A stretch of 64,000 nt of DNA from Burkholderiaceae bacterium. Its GTDB lineage: Bacteria > Pseudomonadota > Gammaproteobacteria > Burkholderiales > Burkholderiaceae_C. How positions within the stretch are numbered: position 1 is the stretch's first letter; the number at the start of each line of letters is the position of its first letter. The position numbers and the translations under genes were made by a program. Positions 1-8,324 of the stretch are shown piece after piece. The stretch lies in contig JACKLJ010000001.1 of the NCBI GenBank assembly GCA_024235955.1, positions 977,501-1,041,500 of the forward strand. Reading direction: 5' to 3'. A model generated the notes under the pieces. The model searched no databases. It was not told where the DNA came from and worked only from the letters and a program-made list of their open reading frames with translations.

Positions 1-361
<361 letters not shown>

Positions 362-448
362 GGTGCGTGGCGTGCGTCGTGGAACGGAACGCGCCGATTG
401 TAGGCAGGCACGCCCGCTTACCGGACGCGCAGTGGCCCGCGCCGCGCC

Positions 449-1798
449 TCAGCTGGTGCCGCGCGCGGCGTCGCGCCGGGCTTCGTCCAGCAACTGGCGG
501 ATCACCTGCTCGGACTGCTCGTAGGCGCCTTCGCCGAAGTGGTGGAAGCGGATGCGGCCGCGTGCGTCGATGAAGTAGTTGGCCGGCCAGTAGCGGTTGC
601 CGAAGGCACGCCAGAGCGCGAAGTCGCTGTCGATGGTCACCGGCCAGACCACGCCCAGCGCCTTCACCGCGTCGCGCACGTTGTCCAGCTTGCGCTCGTA
701 GGCGAACTCCGGCGTGTGCACGCCGATCACCACCAGCCCCTGATCGCGGTACTTCGCCTCCCAGGCGCGCACGTGGGGCAGCACGTTGCGGCAGTTGACG
801 CAGCCGAAGGTCCAGAACTCCAGCAGCACCACCTTGCCGCGCAGCGCCTCGCGCGTGAGCGGCGCGCTGTTGAGCCAGCCGTTCAGGCCTTCCAGCGGCG
901 GCATCAGGCCTTCCACCGGCAGCGGCGCGGGCTCGCCGGCTGCCAGGGCGACGCGGCGCAGCGCCGATGGGTCCCAGCCGGCGCCTGCCAGCGGCGCGGC
1001 GCGGGCCGGCAGCTGGCCGGGCGCCAGCCGGTCCAGCAGGTGCTGCTCGATCCGCACGCCGCCGCCGCTGGTGAGCGGCGTGGCGATGCCGATGTCGAGC
1101 CCCCAGGCGACGGCGCCCACGCTGCCCAGCACCGCCACGCCCAGCGCGCGGCGCAGCCATTCGCCCACGCCCAGCGAGCGCTTCATCCAGCCGAAGACGC
1201 GGCCGCCGGCCCACAGCGCCAGCCCGAGCGAGGTGGCCGCGCCGGCGCCATAGGCCAGCAGCAGCGCCGACGTCTGCACGCTGGCGCCGCCCAGCGCGGC
1301 GGCGCTGAGCACCACGCCCAGCACCGGGCCGGCGCACGGCGTCCAGATCAGGCCCGCGGCCACGCCGAGCAGCAGCGACGGCCAGATGGGCTCGCGGGCT
1401 GCGTCGGCGGCGAAAGGCGAGGGGGCATCAACGCCCGATGCGCCAGCCGGCAGAGCCTGCCGCGCCGTGGCCACCCGGTTCAGCCGCTCGCCAAGTGCCA
1501 CCAGCGGCCGGGTCCAGCGCTGCGCCAGCTCGGGCCACAGCAGGCTGAGGCCCATCAGGCCCAGCACCAGCAGGGCGAGCTGGCGCCCGCGCTCGTTGGC
1601 CTCGGCCGCCCAGTCGCCACCCACGGCGGCCAGGCTGGCCACCACGGCAAAGGTTCCCGCCATGCCGACCAGCATGGGCAGGCCGTGGCGCAGGAAGGGG
1701 CGGTCGGCCCGTGTCAGCACGAAAGGCAGCATCGGCAGCACGCAGGGCGCGGCGATGGTCAGCACGCCGGCCAGCCAGGACAGCAGCAGCAAGCTCAT
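449..1798 (-). CDS. DipZ-like protein: CcdA/DsbD-type membrane domain fused to a thioredoxin-like domain
   Basis: Predicted to carry electrons across the inner membrane to periplasmic thiols. The first ~240 residues are hydrophobic, with two CcdA-type proline/cysteine segments (IAAPCVLPM near residue 18 and WTPCAGPVLG near 155). The C-terminal ~150 residues are a TlpA/thioredoxin-like domain with the redox motif FGCVNC and the typical VVIGVHTPEF strand. At 449 aa the domain order matches DipZ proteins. It is the last gene of the leftward operon that begins with bufA, 21 nt after the DoxX gene. A thiol-redox protein fits a pathway that exports a Cys-rich metal-binding peptide. The family is clear; the specific role here is inferred. 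Confidence 0.85.
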   Translation of the reverse strand: MSLLLLSWLAGVLTIAAPCVLPMLPFVLTRADRPFLRHGLPMLVGMAGTFAVVASLAAVGGDWAAEANERGRQLALLVLGLMGLSLLWPELAQRWTRPLVALGERLNRVATARQALPAGASGVDAPSPFAADAAREPIWPSLLLGVAAGLIWTPCAGPVLGVVLSAAALGGASVQTSALLLAYGAGAATSLGLALWAGGRVFGWMKRSLGVGEWLRRALGVAVLGSVGAVAWGLDIGIATPLTSGGGVRIEQHLLDRLAPGQLPARAAPLAGAGWDPSALRRVALAAGEPAPLPVEGLMPPLEGLNGWLNSAPLTREALRGKVVLLEFWTFGCVNCRNVLPHVRAWEAKYRDQGLVVIGVHTPEFAYERKLDNVRDAVKALGVVWPVTIDSDFALWRAFGNRYWPANYFIDARGRIRFHHFGEGAYEQSEQVIRQLLDEARRDAARGTS

Positions 1799-1819
1799 GG
1801 CGGTGTTCCCGGCAGGCGC

Positions 1820-2266
1820 TCAGCGCAGGCGCAGCAGCTGGTCGAGCGAAGCGCGGCCGGCGCCGTGGCGGATCAGGTACAGGAACACGGCTGCCCAGCT
1901 CAGGTGCGTGGGCCAGGCGTCGGGGTAGACGAAGACCTGGATCACCAGCGTCATGCCCAGCAAAGCGAGCGCGGCGAAGCGCGTGAACAGGCCCAGGAAC
2001 AGCAGCAGCGGGAACAGGTGCTCGGCGTACGCGGCCATGTGGGCGGCGATGTCGGGCGGGATCAGCGGCAGGCGGAATTCGTCGCGGAACAGCTCGACCG
2101 CGCCGTCGGTCACGTGCAGCAGGCCGTCGACCTTGGTGCGGCCGGACAGCCAGAAGGTGGCGCCGATGCCGAAGCGCGCGGCCAGCGCCAGCAGGTCTTC
2201 GGGCGTCCAGCCGGCCAGGCGTTGCGAGAGGCTGTTGTAGGTGCCGCGCAGGCTGAGTTGGGTCAT
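1820..2266 (-). CDS. DoxX-family membrane protein (bufferin operon)
   Basis: A 148-aa DoxX-like protein with about four membrane segments (for example FGIGATFWLSG, HLFPLLLFLGLFTRFAALALL and a segment ending LYLIRHGAG). It begins with the usual short amphipathic helix. DoxX proteins are poorly understood quinone-linked membrane proteins that accompany thiol and redox systems and are common in DUF692/DUF2063 operons. A strong Shine-Dalgarno (AAGGAG) sits 7-8 nt before the ATG at 2266. It lies 21 nt after bufC in the same orientation. The function in this operon is inferred from context only. Confidence 0.87.
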   Translation of the reverse strand: MTQLSLRGTYNSLSQRLAGWTPEDLLALAARFGIGATFWLSGRTKVDGLLHVTDGAVELFRDEFRLPLIPPDIAAHMAAYAEHLFPLLLFLGLFTRFAALALLGMTLVIQVFVYPDAWPTHLSWAAVFLYLIRHGAGRASLDQLLRLR

Positions 2267-2287
2267 GGTGGGCTCCTTGGGTTTTTG

Positions 2288-3070
2288 TCAGGTGGTGCCG
2301 AGCAGCGCGCCGGCGGTCAGCAGGTCTTCGAGCAGCGCGCCGGCGTTGAACGGGTCGGCTTCGGCCGCGGCCGCGGCGGCGGCCAGCGCATCGGGCAGCG
2401 GTGCCTGCTCGGCGCAGGCGTCCAGGAAGGCGCAGGTGGCGCGGCCAGCCGGTGCCACCAGCACCTGGCCATGCGGGCGGGTGATGAGCACACCTTCGGC
2501 GCGCCAGTCGAGCGCCTCCAGCGCGGCCGTGCGCTGCGCCTCGTCATCGGTCTGGTGGGCGCGCCAGAGGCTGAGCGCGGGGGCTTCGTCGAACCACTGC
2601 CAGCGCGCGGCGGGGTGCGGCGCCAGCACCAGTTCGGGCAGGGTTTCGGGCGGCAGCGCCTGCAGCTCGCGGGTGCCCAGCACCGGCGCGTCGGCGGCCA
2701 CATGGGCCTCGCGCCACTGGCGCTCCAGCCGGGCCACGGCGGGCAGGTACGGCAGCTCGGCGGCGCTGTCCAGGCCGGCCAGGAAGTTGCCGAAATCCTC
2801 GCCGTACATCATCAGCCGCACATCGGTGGGCGGGCATTGGTGCGCGTACTCGGCGGCGGAGGCGCGGAACCAGTCGCGGCCGACCAGCGCGGTCACCACG
2901 GGGTAGTTGGCCTCGAGCGCGTCGATGCAGCCGCCGCGCACGGTGTTGCGGTAGACGGCGAAGCCGGGATGAGTGGCCGCACCCAGGCCGTCGGCGCCGA
3001 ACAGCGCCTGCACGAAATCGCGCTGGAAGGCGGCCAGCGTGTTGTCTTGCGAGGTGGCGGATGCGTTCAT
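2288..3070 (-). CDS. bufC: BufC: DUF2063 partner protein of the MNIO enzyme
   Basis: A 260-aa DUF2063/HvfC-family protein. Early residues show the family signature: FQRDFVQALFG, then FAVYRNTVRGGCIDALEANY and the MYGEDFGNFL segment. In characterised systems this protein pairs with the DUF692 enzyme (MNIO) and helps it recognise and modify the precursor peptide. Its ATG at 3070 overlaps the bufB stop by four bases (ATGA), implying translational coupling and a 1:1 complex. No membrane segment is seen. The family call is firm; partner-protein function is by analogy with known MNIO systems. Confidence 0.88.
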   Translation of the reverse strand: MNASATSQDNTLAAFQRDFVQALFGADGLGAATHPGFAVYRNTVRGGCIDALEANYPVVTALVGRDWFRASAAEYAHQCPPTDVRLMMYGEDFGNFLAGLDSAAELPYLPAVARLERQWREAHVAADAPVLGTRELQALPPETLPELVLAPHPAARWQWFDEAPALSLWRAHQTDDEAQRTAALEALDWRAEGVLITRPHGQVLVAPAGRATCAFLDACAEQAPLPDALAAAAAAAEADPFNAGALLEDLLTAGALLGTT

Positions 3071-3930
3071 GCCAGCACCTCCGTTTCATGCATCGAATCG
3101 GTCTTTTGGCCATACAGGACGGCTGCAGCCAGCTCCTGTTCCTGTAGCAGTTCGGCGAACGCGGGCACATTGCCGTCGCGCTCGATCAGGGTGGGCTTCG
3201 GGCCGGTGCGGGCGATCAGCCGCTGGTACAGCGCCCAGACGGCGGGGGCCACAGCGGCGTCGTGCGAATCGATCCACAGCGCGTCGCCCAGGGCCGGGTC
3301 CTGGCTGTGGCCGGCCAGGTGCACCTCGGCCACGGCGTGGGCGGGGAAGCGGTCCAGGTAATCCTCCGGCGCGCTGCCCAGGTTGTGGGCCGACACGGCG
3401 ACGTTGTTCACGTCCAGCAGCAGCTGGCAGCCGGTGCGGCGCACGAGTTCGGTGAGGAAATCCACCTCGTCCCACGTGTGCCCTTCGAGGCGCAGGTAGT
3501 GCGAGGGGTTCTCGATGGCGATGCTGCGGCCCAGCGCGTTCTGCACGATGTCGATGTTGCGCGCGATGGTGGCGAGCGCCTCGCCGGTGCGCGGAAAGGG
3601 CAGCAGATCGGGAAAGTAGGCACCCTGCCAGGTGGACCAGGCCAGGTGCTCGGAGACCAGCGCGGGCTCCACGCGCCGCGCCAGGCGGGCCAGGCTGGCG
3701 AGCCGCCCGGCGTCGGGCGGCTCGCTGCCGGCGAGCGAGAGCGAGACACTGTGCAGCGACAGCGGGTGTTCGCCGCGGATGGCTTCCAGCCACGCCAGGC
3801 GCGGCCCGCCCTCGACCATGTAGTTCTCGGGATGGACCTCGAACCACAGGCCGGGCCGGCGGCAGGCCAGAGCCTCGCCGAAGTGCTGGGGCTTGAGCCC
3901 GAGGCCGGCTGAAAGCGGTTGCGCGCGCAT
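3067..3930 (-). CDS. bufB: BufB: DUF692 multinuclear non-heme iron oxidase (MNIO)
   Basis: A 287-aa DUF692 TIM-barrel enzyme. MNIOs use two or three iron ions and O2 to convert cysteines of a precursor peptide into thiooxazole-type groups. The family's metal-ligand segments are visible in order: FEVHPENY, LHSVSLSL, LVSEHLAWS, IENPSHYL, LLLDVNNVAVSAHNLG, EVHLAGH, DSHDAAV and ERDGNVP. The start at 3930 (MRAQPLSAGLGLK) gives a typical N-terminus; a longer open frame upstream only runs back through bufA in the wrong frame. It lies 23 nt after bufA and overlaps bufC by 4 nt. The likely substrate is the adjacent bufA product. Confidence 0.92.
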   Translation of the reverse strand: MRAQPLSAGLGLKPQHFGEALACRRPGLWFEVHPENYMVEGGPRLAWLEAIRGEHPLSLHSVSLSLAGSEPPDAGRLASLARLARRVEPALVSEHLAWSTWQGAYFPDLLPFPRTGEALATIARNIDIVQNALGRSIAIENPSHYLRLEGHTWDEVDFLTELVRRTGCQLLLDVNNVAVSAHNLGSAPEDYLDRFPAHAVAEVHLAGHSQDPALGDALWIDSHDAAVAPAVWALYQRLIARTGPKPTLIERDGNVPAFAELLQEQELAAAVLYGQKTDSMHETEVLA

Positions 3931-3953
3931 GACGTGCTCCTGGAGCCCGGCGA

Positions 3954-4253
3954 TCAGGACTTCATCGGGGTCAGCGAACCCATGCCGTGGGGCGTCTTGA
4001 TGCTGGTGCAGGTGCCGACGGGCACTTTCTTCCAGGCGTTGCCCTGGTAGTCCATCTTGGCGGTGCCCGCGCAGGTGGTGCCGGCGCCGGCCTTGCAGTC
4101 GTTCTCGCCGGCCTTGGCAACGCCGTAGCACTGCTCGGTCTTGGCCATCTTGTCGCCCATGGCCTTGTCCTTGCTCAGGTCGTCGGCATGGGCAAAGCCG
4201 GAAATCAGGGCGCCGAGGGCCAGGGCGGTGAAGGCTTGGGTGGTGGTACGCAT
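3954..4253 (-). CDS. bufA: BufA: DUF2282 bufferin precursor (Cys-rich, secreted)
   Basis: A 99-aa DUF2282 protein with a clear signal peptide (MRTTTQAFTALALGALISGF, cleavage likely after AHA at residue 23). The mature part is Lys/Gly-rich and carries four cysteines at 42, 53, 61 and 82 in the contexts EQCYG, NDCKAG, TTCAG and GTCTS, the usual bufferin spacing. Bufferins are ribosomally made, MNIO-modified, exported peptides that bind copper. The start at 4253 was chosen over an in-frame ATG 24 nt upstream because AAGGAG lies 7 nt before it and the signal peptide then begins properly. First gene of the operon; its promoter matches the divergent sigma gene's. Confidence 0.9.
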   Translation of the reverse strand: MRTTTQAFTALALGALISGFAHADDLSKDKAMGDKMAKTEQCYGVAKAGENDCKAGAGTTCAGTAKMDYQGNAWKKVPVGTCTSIKTPHGMGSLTPMKS

Positions 4254-4318
4254 AGGAGTGCTCCTTTTTTGGGACAATGAAGGGATGACCCGGCGCGTTG
4301 TCCGCGGTCATGGCCTGA

Positions 4319-4344
4319 TACGCGGCGCCCGGCGGGCTGGTTAC
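4319..4344 (-). promoter_or_regulatory. SigF-type ECF promoter for the bufA operon
   Basis: Read on the minus strand, the sequence is GTAACC (4344-4339), exactly 16 nt, then CGTA (4322-4319). This matches the GTAACC-N16-CGAA pattern I recall for Caulobacter SigF promoters, with one mismatch in the last element. It lies 66 nt upstream of the bufA start. The divergent sigma gene has its own exact copy of the motif. Confidence 0.7.
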
Positions 4345-4381
4345 AGCGGCCGGCGCAAAAAAAATAAATTTCACGCTGGCT

Positions 4382-4407
4382 GTAACCGGCCGGCGAGCGC
4401 GTCCGAA
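4382..4407 (+). promoter_or_regulatory. SigF-type ECF promoter for the sigma factor gene (autoregulation)
   Basis: GTAACC at 4382-4387, a 16-nt spacer, and CGAA at 4404-4407, an exact fit to the remembered SigF consensus. Transcription would start around 4414, giving an untranslated leader of about 18 nt before the ATG at 4432. Presence of the same motif on both divergent transcripts implies that the sigma factor controls its own gene and the bufferin operon. Confidence 0.72.
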
Positions 4408-4431
4408 TGACCTCCGGTAGTACCGTGCGAC

Positions 4432-5022
4432 ATGCCCACGATTGACGTCGAACTGGAGTTGCGGGACCTGTTCCTGCAGGCCTTGGCCGGCGACGAAGCG
4501 GCATACCGCCTGTTTCTTCAGCGCCTGGCCGGGCATCTGCGCTCCTTCCTCGGGCGCCGGCTGTTCGGCTGGCCCGACGACGTGGAGGATCTGGTGCAGG
4601 AATGCCTGCTGGCGATTCACAACAAGCGCCACACCTACGAAGCGGCGCAGCCGCTGTCGGCCTGGGTGCACGCGATCGCGCGGCACAAGCTGATCGACCT
4701 GCTGCGCGCGCGTTCGGTGCGCGAGGCGTTGCACGATCCGCTGGACGACGTGGCCGATGACCTGTTCGCCGCCAGCGACCTGGACGCCCATGAAGCGCGG
4801 CGCGACGTGATGGGCCTGCTGGAGCAGCTGCCGGACAAGCAGCGCCTGCCGATCCTGCACGTCAAGATCGAGGGCCTGTCGGTGGCGGAAACGGCGCGGC
4901 GCACGGGTTTGTCGGAATCGGCCGTCAAGGTGGGTATCCACCGCGGCCTCAAGGCGCTGGCACGGCGCTTCGGGGCCGGCCCGCAGGAAAGCCAGGAAGG
5001 CGCGAACGCGCAAGGAGTCTGA
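4432..5022 (+). CDS. sigF: ECF RNA polymerase sigma factor, SigF-like
   Basis: A 196-aa ECF sigma factor. Region 2 is seen in FGWPDDVEDLVQECLLAIH and the segment starting PLSAWVHAIARHKLID. Region 4 is the helix-turn-helix segment around LSVAETARRTGLSESAVKVG near residues 149-168. It is followed 1 nt later by an NrsF-type anti-sigma gene, the standard SigF/NrsF pairing that responds to heavy metals and oxidants in Caulobacter. It is transcribed divergently from the bufferin operon and both promoters carry its predicted motif. The symbol follows that analogy. Confidence 0.88.
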   Translation: MPTIDVELELRDLFLQALAGDEAAYRLFLQRLAGHLRSFLGRRLFGWPDDVEDLVQECLLAIHNKRHTYEAAQPLSAWVHAIARHKLIDLLRARSVREALHDPLDDVADDLFAASDLDAHEARRDVMGLLEQLPDKQRLPILHVKIEGLSVAETARRTGLSESAVKVGIHRGLKALARRFGAGPQESQEGANAQGV

Positions 5023-5023
5023 T

Positions 5024-5665
5024 GTGCAAACCGATCGCTGGATCGATCTGCTGGCCAGCCAGGCCGAACCGGTGGCCGCCAGGCGCATGGCGCCCCTGAT
5101 GCTGCGCGCGCTGCCCTGGGGGCTGGCGGGCGCGGTGGCGATCATGCTGGCGGGCTACGGCCTGCGGCACGATTTCGCCCAGGTGGTGCACCTGCCCATG
5201 TTCTGGCTCAAGGTGGGCGTGCCGCTGGTCATCGCCCTGGCGGGGCTGCTGCTGGTGAGCCGCCTGGGGCGGCCGGGCGTGCGCGCCGGTCAGGCCTGGT
5301 GGGGCGTGGCCCTGCCGGTGCTGCTGCTGTGGGTGATGGGTGCCTGGCAATGGATGGCGGCTGACCCGGCCGATCGCCCGCCGCTGCTGTGGGGCCAGAC
5401 CTGGCGCACCTGCGTGTTCAGCATCGGCCTGATCGCGCTGCCGGTGTTCGTGGCCGCGCTGGCGCTGATGCGCCAGCTGGCGCCCACCCGGCCGGCCTGG
5501 GCCGGCGCGGCCGCCGGCACCCTGGCCGGCGGCGCCGGAGCCTGCGTCTACGCCTTCCACTGCCCGGAGATGACGGCGCCCTTTCTGGCCGTCTGGTACG
5601 TGCTCGGCATGGCGTTGCCGGCCGCCGTGGGCGCTGCCATGGGCCCGCGCCTGCTGCGCTGGTAG
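5024..5665 (+). CDS. nrsF: NrsF-type (DUF1109) membrane anti-sigma factor
   Basis: A 213-aa protein with about six transmembrane helices, fitting the NrsF/DUF1109 family that holds an ECF sigma factor at the membrane until metal or oxidant stress. Cysteines sit at 130 (WRTC), 174 and 180 (AFHC). From memory, the paired sensor cysteines of Caulobacter NrsF lie at nearly the same positions. The start is a GTG at 5024 with AAGGAG 7 nt upstream, one base after the sigma stop codon, so the two are probably translationally coupled. Family call by topology and context; direct sensing is inferred. Confidence 0.85.
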   Translation: MQTDRWIDLLASQAEPVAARRMAPLMLRALPWGLAGAVAIMLAGYGLRHDFAQVVHLPMFWLKVGVPLVIALAGLLLVSRLGRPGVRAGQAWWGVALPVLLLWVMGAWQWMAADPADRPPLLWGQTWRTCVFSIGLIALPVFVAALALMRQLAPTRPAWAGAAAGTLAGGAGACVYAFHCPEMTAPFLAVWYVLGMALPAAVGAAMGPRLLRW

Positions 5666-5682
5666 CGCCGGGCCACCCAGGC

Positions 5683-5752
5683 AATGCTTCAAAAAATATA
5701 GCTGCCTGCGCCCGTCATGAAAGGGCTGAAGCCTGAAAAGGCTTCAAATTTA
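5683..5752 (+). repeat. Dispersed ~60 bp repeat, copy 1
   Basis: Intergenic copy downstream of nrsF. It has the core ATAGCTGCCTGCGCCCGTC, then GGGCTGAAGCCTGAAAA and a TTCAAATTT tail. The inner GGGCT/AGCC part can form a small hairpin. Confidence 0.8.
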
Positions 5753-5854
5753 TGGGTGTCGCAATCGTGCTGCGAGGGCGCGAAACCTGAAGGCCGCGGA
5801 GCAGGTCAAGCCGGCGATCGCCGTGGCCGGGCCTGCACCGGCCACCAGCGTCGT

Positions 5855-5901
5855 CCCCCTCGCCCAGCAAGAGAGGGAAGGCGCGTCAGCGCCTCAGGGG
5901 G
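5855..5901. repeat. Imperfect inverted repeat, possible terminator or second repeat type
   Basis: An outer CCCCCT...AGGGGG pair (5855-5860 and 5896-5901) encloses an inner GGCGC-GTCA-GCGCC hairpin (5880-5893). It lies directly after the stop of the leftward HerA-like gene and could act as its terminator. I recall similar CCCCCT/AGGGGG blocks in Comamonadaceae intergenic regions. No second copy was seen here. Confidence 0.45.
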
Positions 5902-5904
5902 TGC

Positions 5905-7416
5905 CTACCGCTTGCTCCCGAAAAGCCCCCCCAGCACGCCGCGCAGGATTTGGCGCCCGACCTGCGTGCCCATGGTGCGCACGGCGGACTTGGCCATGGT
6001 CTGCACCAGGCCGTCGTGCTGGCCGCCGCGCGGGCCGGTGCGGCCGAACAGGATTTCCTTGGCCATGTCGGCCATGCCGCCGGCATCGGCCTTCTGGGCG
6101 GCGCCGGCGCTGCCAGCGGTGGGCGCGTCGCCCTTGCCGCCTTCGGCGCGCGACTGCAGCTTCTCGAAGGCCGATTCACGGTCGACCGTCTTCTCGTACA
6201 CGCCGGCCACCAGCGAATTGGCGATGGCCTGCTGGCGCTGCTCGGGCGTGATGGGGCCGATCTGGCTGCCGGGCGGGATCACGTAGACGCGCTCGGTCAC
6301 GCTGGGGCGGCCCTTGGCGTCGAGGAAGCTCACCAGCGCCTCGCCCACGGCCAGCTCGGTGATGGCCTGCTCGATGTTGATGCCGGGGTTGCCGCGCATG
6401 GTCTCGGCCGTGGCCTTCACGGCCTTCTGGTCGCGCGGGGTGAAGGCGCGCAGCGCGTGCTGCACGCGGTTGCCCAATTGCGCCAGCACGCTGTCGGGCA
6501 CGTCGATCGGGTTCTGGGTGACGAAGTACACGCCCACGCCCTTGGAGCGCACCAGCCGCACCACCAGCTCGATGCGCTCCAGCAAGACCTTGGGCGCGTC
6601 GTCGAACAGCAGGTGCGCCTCGTCGAAGAAGAACACCATCTTGGGCTTGTCGGGGTCGCCGATCTCGGGCAGGGTCTCGAACAGCTCCGACAGCAGCCAC
6701 AACAAAAAGGTGGCGTACAGGCGCGGCGCGGTGAGCAGCTTGTCGGCCACCAGGATGTTGACCACGCCCTTGCCGCCGCTGGTCTGCATCATGTCGGCGA
6801 TGTTGAGCATGGGCTCGCCGAAGAACTTGTCGGCGCCCTGGCTCTCCAGCGCCAGCAGACCGCGCTGGATGGCACCGATGCTGGCCGAGCTGACGTTGCC
6901 GTACTGCGTGGTGAACTGCTTGGCGTTGTCGCCCACGTACTGCAGCATGGCCCGCAGGTCCTTGCTATCGAGCAGCAGCAGGCCGTTGTCGTCGGCGATC
7001 TTGAACACCAGGTTGAGCACGCCGCTCTGCGTGTCGTTCAGGTCCAGCATGCGCGCCAGCAGCAGCGGGCCCATGTCGGAGATGGTGGCGCGCACGGGGT
7101 GGCCCTGCTCGCCGAACACGTCCCAAAAGGTGGCGGGGCAGGCCACCGGCTCGGGCGCGGGCAGGCCGCGCTCCTTCAGGATCTCGGCCATCTTGCCCTG
7201 GATGTTGCCGGCCTGGCTGATGCCCGAAAGATCGCCCTTGACGTCGCTCATGAACACCGGCACGCCGATGCGGCTGAACTCCTCGGCCATCTTCTGCAGG
7301 GTGACGGTCTTGCCGGTGCCGGTGGCGCCGGTCACCAGGCCGTGGCGGTTGGCCAGCCCGGGCAGCAGCACGCATTCGGTGTCGCCGTGCCGGGCGATGA
7401 GGAGCGGATCGGCCAT
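5905..7416 (-). CDS. HerA-like/DUF853 P-loop ATPase (YjgR family)
   Basis: A 503-aa DUF853/YjgR-like ATPase. The Walker A motif is GATGTGKT near residue 30, and Walker B-like MVFFFDEAHLLF lies near residue 270, followed by the conserved GVYFVTQNP segment. The C-terminal ~100 residues are Gly/Ala-rich with an FGRTGPRGGQ segment typical of the family. The cellular role of YjgR proteins is not established. The start at 7416 (MADPLLIARHGD) has AAGGAA nearby and gives family length; an in-frame ATG 51 nt upstream is less likely. Divergent from yebC with a 71-nt gap. Confidence 0.88.
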   Translation of the reverse strand: MADPLLIARHGDTECVLLPGLANRHGLVTGATGTGKTVTLQKMAEEFSRIGVPVFMSDVKGDLSGISQAGNIQGKMAEILKERGLPAPEPVACPATFWDVFGEQGHPVRATISDMGPLLLARMLDLNDTQSGVLNLVFKIADDNGLLLLDSKDLRAMLQYVGDNAKQFTTQYGNVSSASIGAIQRGLLALESQGADKFFGEPMLNIADMMQTSGGKGVVNILVADKLLTAPRLYATFLLWLLSELFETLPEIGDPDKPKMVFFFDEAHLLFDDAPKVLLERIELVVRLVRSKGVGVYFVTQNPIDVPDSVLAQLGNRVQHALRAFTPRDQKAVKATAETMRGNPGINIEQAITELAVGEALVSFLDAKGRPSVTERVYVIPPGSQIGPITPEQRQQAIANSLVAGVYEKTVDRESAFEKLQSRAEGGKGDAPTAGSAGAAQKADAGGMADMAKEILFGRTGPRGGQHDGLVQTMAKSAVRTMGTQVGRQILRGVLGGLFGSKR

Positions 7417-7487
7417 GTCAGGGTTCCTTGGGGGGCGAAAAGTAGAATCGGGCCCTAGTTTATTCATTGCGAGAACGAGGTTTTTTC

Positions 7488-8216
7488 ATGGCCGGTCACA
7501 GCAAATGGGCCAACATCCAGCACCGCAAGGGGCGCCAGGACGAAAAGCGCCAGCGCATCTGGACCCGGGTGGTGCGCGAAATCATGGTCGCCGCGCGCAC
7601 CGGCGGGGGTGATGCCACCGCCAACCCGCGCCTGCGGCTGGCGATCGAGAAGGCCAAGGCCGCCAACATGCCGGCCGACACCATCAAGCGCAACATCGAC
7701 AAGGCCACCGGCAACCTCGAGGGCGTGACCTACGAGGAAATCCGCTACGAGGGCTACGGCATCGGTGGCGCGGCCATCATCGTCGACACCATGACCGACA
7801 ACCGCGTGCGCACGGTGGCCGAGGTGCGGCACGTGTTCAGCAAGTACGGCGGCAATCTGGGCACGGAGGGCTCGGTGGCGTTCCAGTTCCAGAACGTCGG
7901 CCAGCTGATCTTCGCTCCCGGCACCGACGAGGAAAAGGTCATGGAAGTGGCGCTGGAAGCCGGCGCCGACGACGTGATCACCGACGACGACGGCGCCATC
8001 GAGGTGCTCACCTCGCCCACCGGGTTCGAGGCCGTGAAGCACGCGCTGGAGGCCGCCGGTCTCGCGCCCGAGGTGGCCGAAGTCACCATGCGGGCCGAGA
8101 ACACCATCGACCTGGCGGGCGAGGACGGGCAGAAGATGCAGAAACTCCTCGACATGCTGGAAGACCTGGACGACGTGCAGGAGGTCTTCCACAACGCCGT
8201 CATCGACGAGGCCTGA
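7488..8216 (+). CDS. yebC: YebC/PmpR-family protein (TACO1-like)
   Basis: A 242-aa YebC-family protein, complete, starting with the hallmark MAGHSKWANIQHRKGRQD. The acidic three-domain build is intact, with YGIGGAAIIVDTMTDNRVRT and the C-terminal MLEDLDDVQEVFHN. Family members act as transcription regulators or, in recent work, as translation factors relieving ribosome stalling at proline runs. The start at 7488 is preferred over an in-frame codon 21 nt upstream because only it gives the conserved N-terminus. It heads the conserved yebC-purD block. Confidence 0.95.
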   Translation: MAGHSKWANIQHRKGRQDEKRQRIWTRVVREIMVAARTGGGDATANPRLRLAIEKAKAANMPADTIKRNIDKATGNLEGVTYEEIRYEGYGIGGAAIIVDTMTDNRVRTVAEVRHVFSKYGGNLGTEGSVAFQFQNVGQLIFAPGTDEEKVMEVALEAGADDVITDDDGAIEVLTSPTGFEAVKHALEAAGLAPEVAEVTMRAENTIDLAGEDGQKMQKLLDMLEDLDDVQEVFHNAVIDEA

Positions 8217-8324
8217 GGCGGGAGCCTGGCGTCGGGCGCCGCGGGGGTGCCGGCAAGTTCCCAGAGACACACACGAAAGCAGGGCGGCCCGACGAACAGT
8301 GGCGGTGCCGCAAGGAAGCAGCAG

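Noticed and set aside
539..3361. A 940-aa rightward open frame across the bufferin/dipZ genes
   Set aside because: It is antisense to well-recognised genes and lacks any motif; long stop-free frames on the opposite strand are expected at this GC content.
4345..4381. A second bufA promoter in the AT-rich stretch GCGCAAAAAAAATAAATTTC
   Set aside because: The A/T run could contain a sigma-70 -10, but no -35 partner is seen and the ECF motifs explain both transcripts better.
7425..7487. A longer YebC or HerA-like N-terminus
   Set aside because: In-frame starts exist upstream of both, but they break the conserved N-termini and have weaker ribosome-binding sites.
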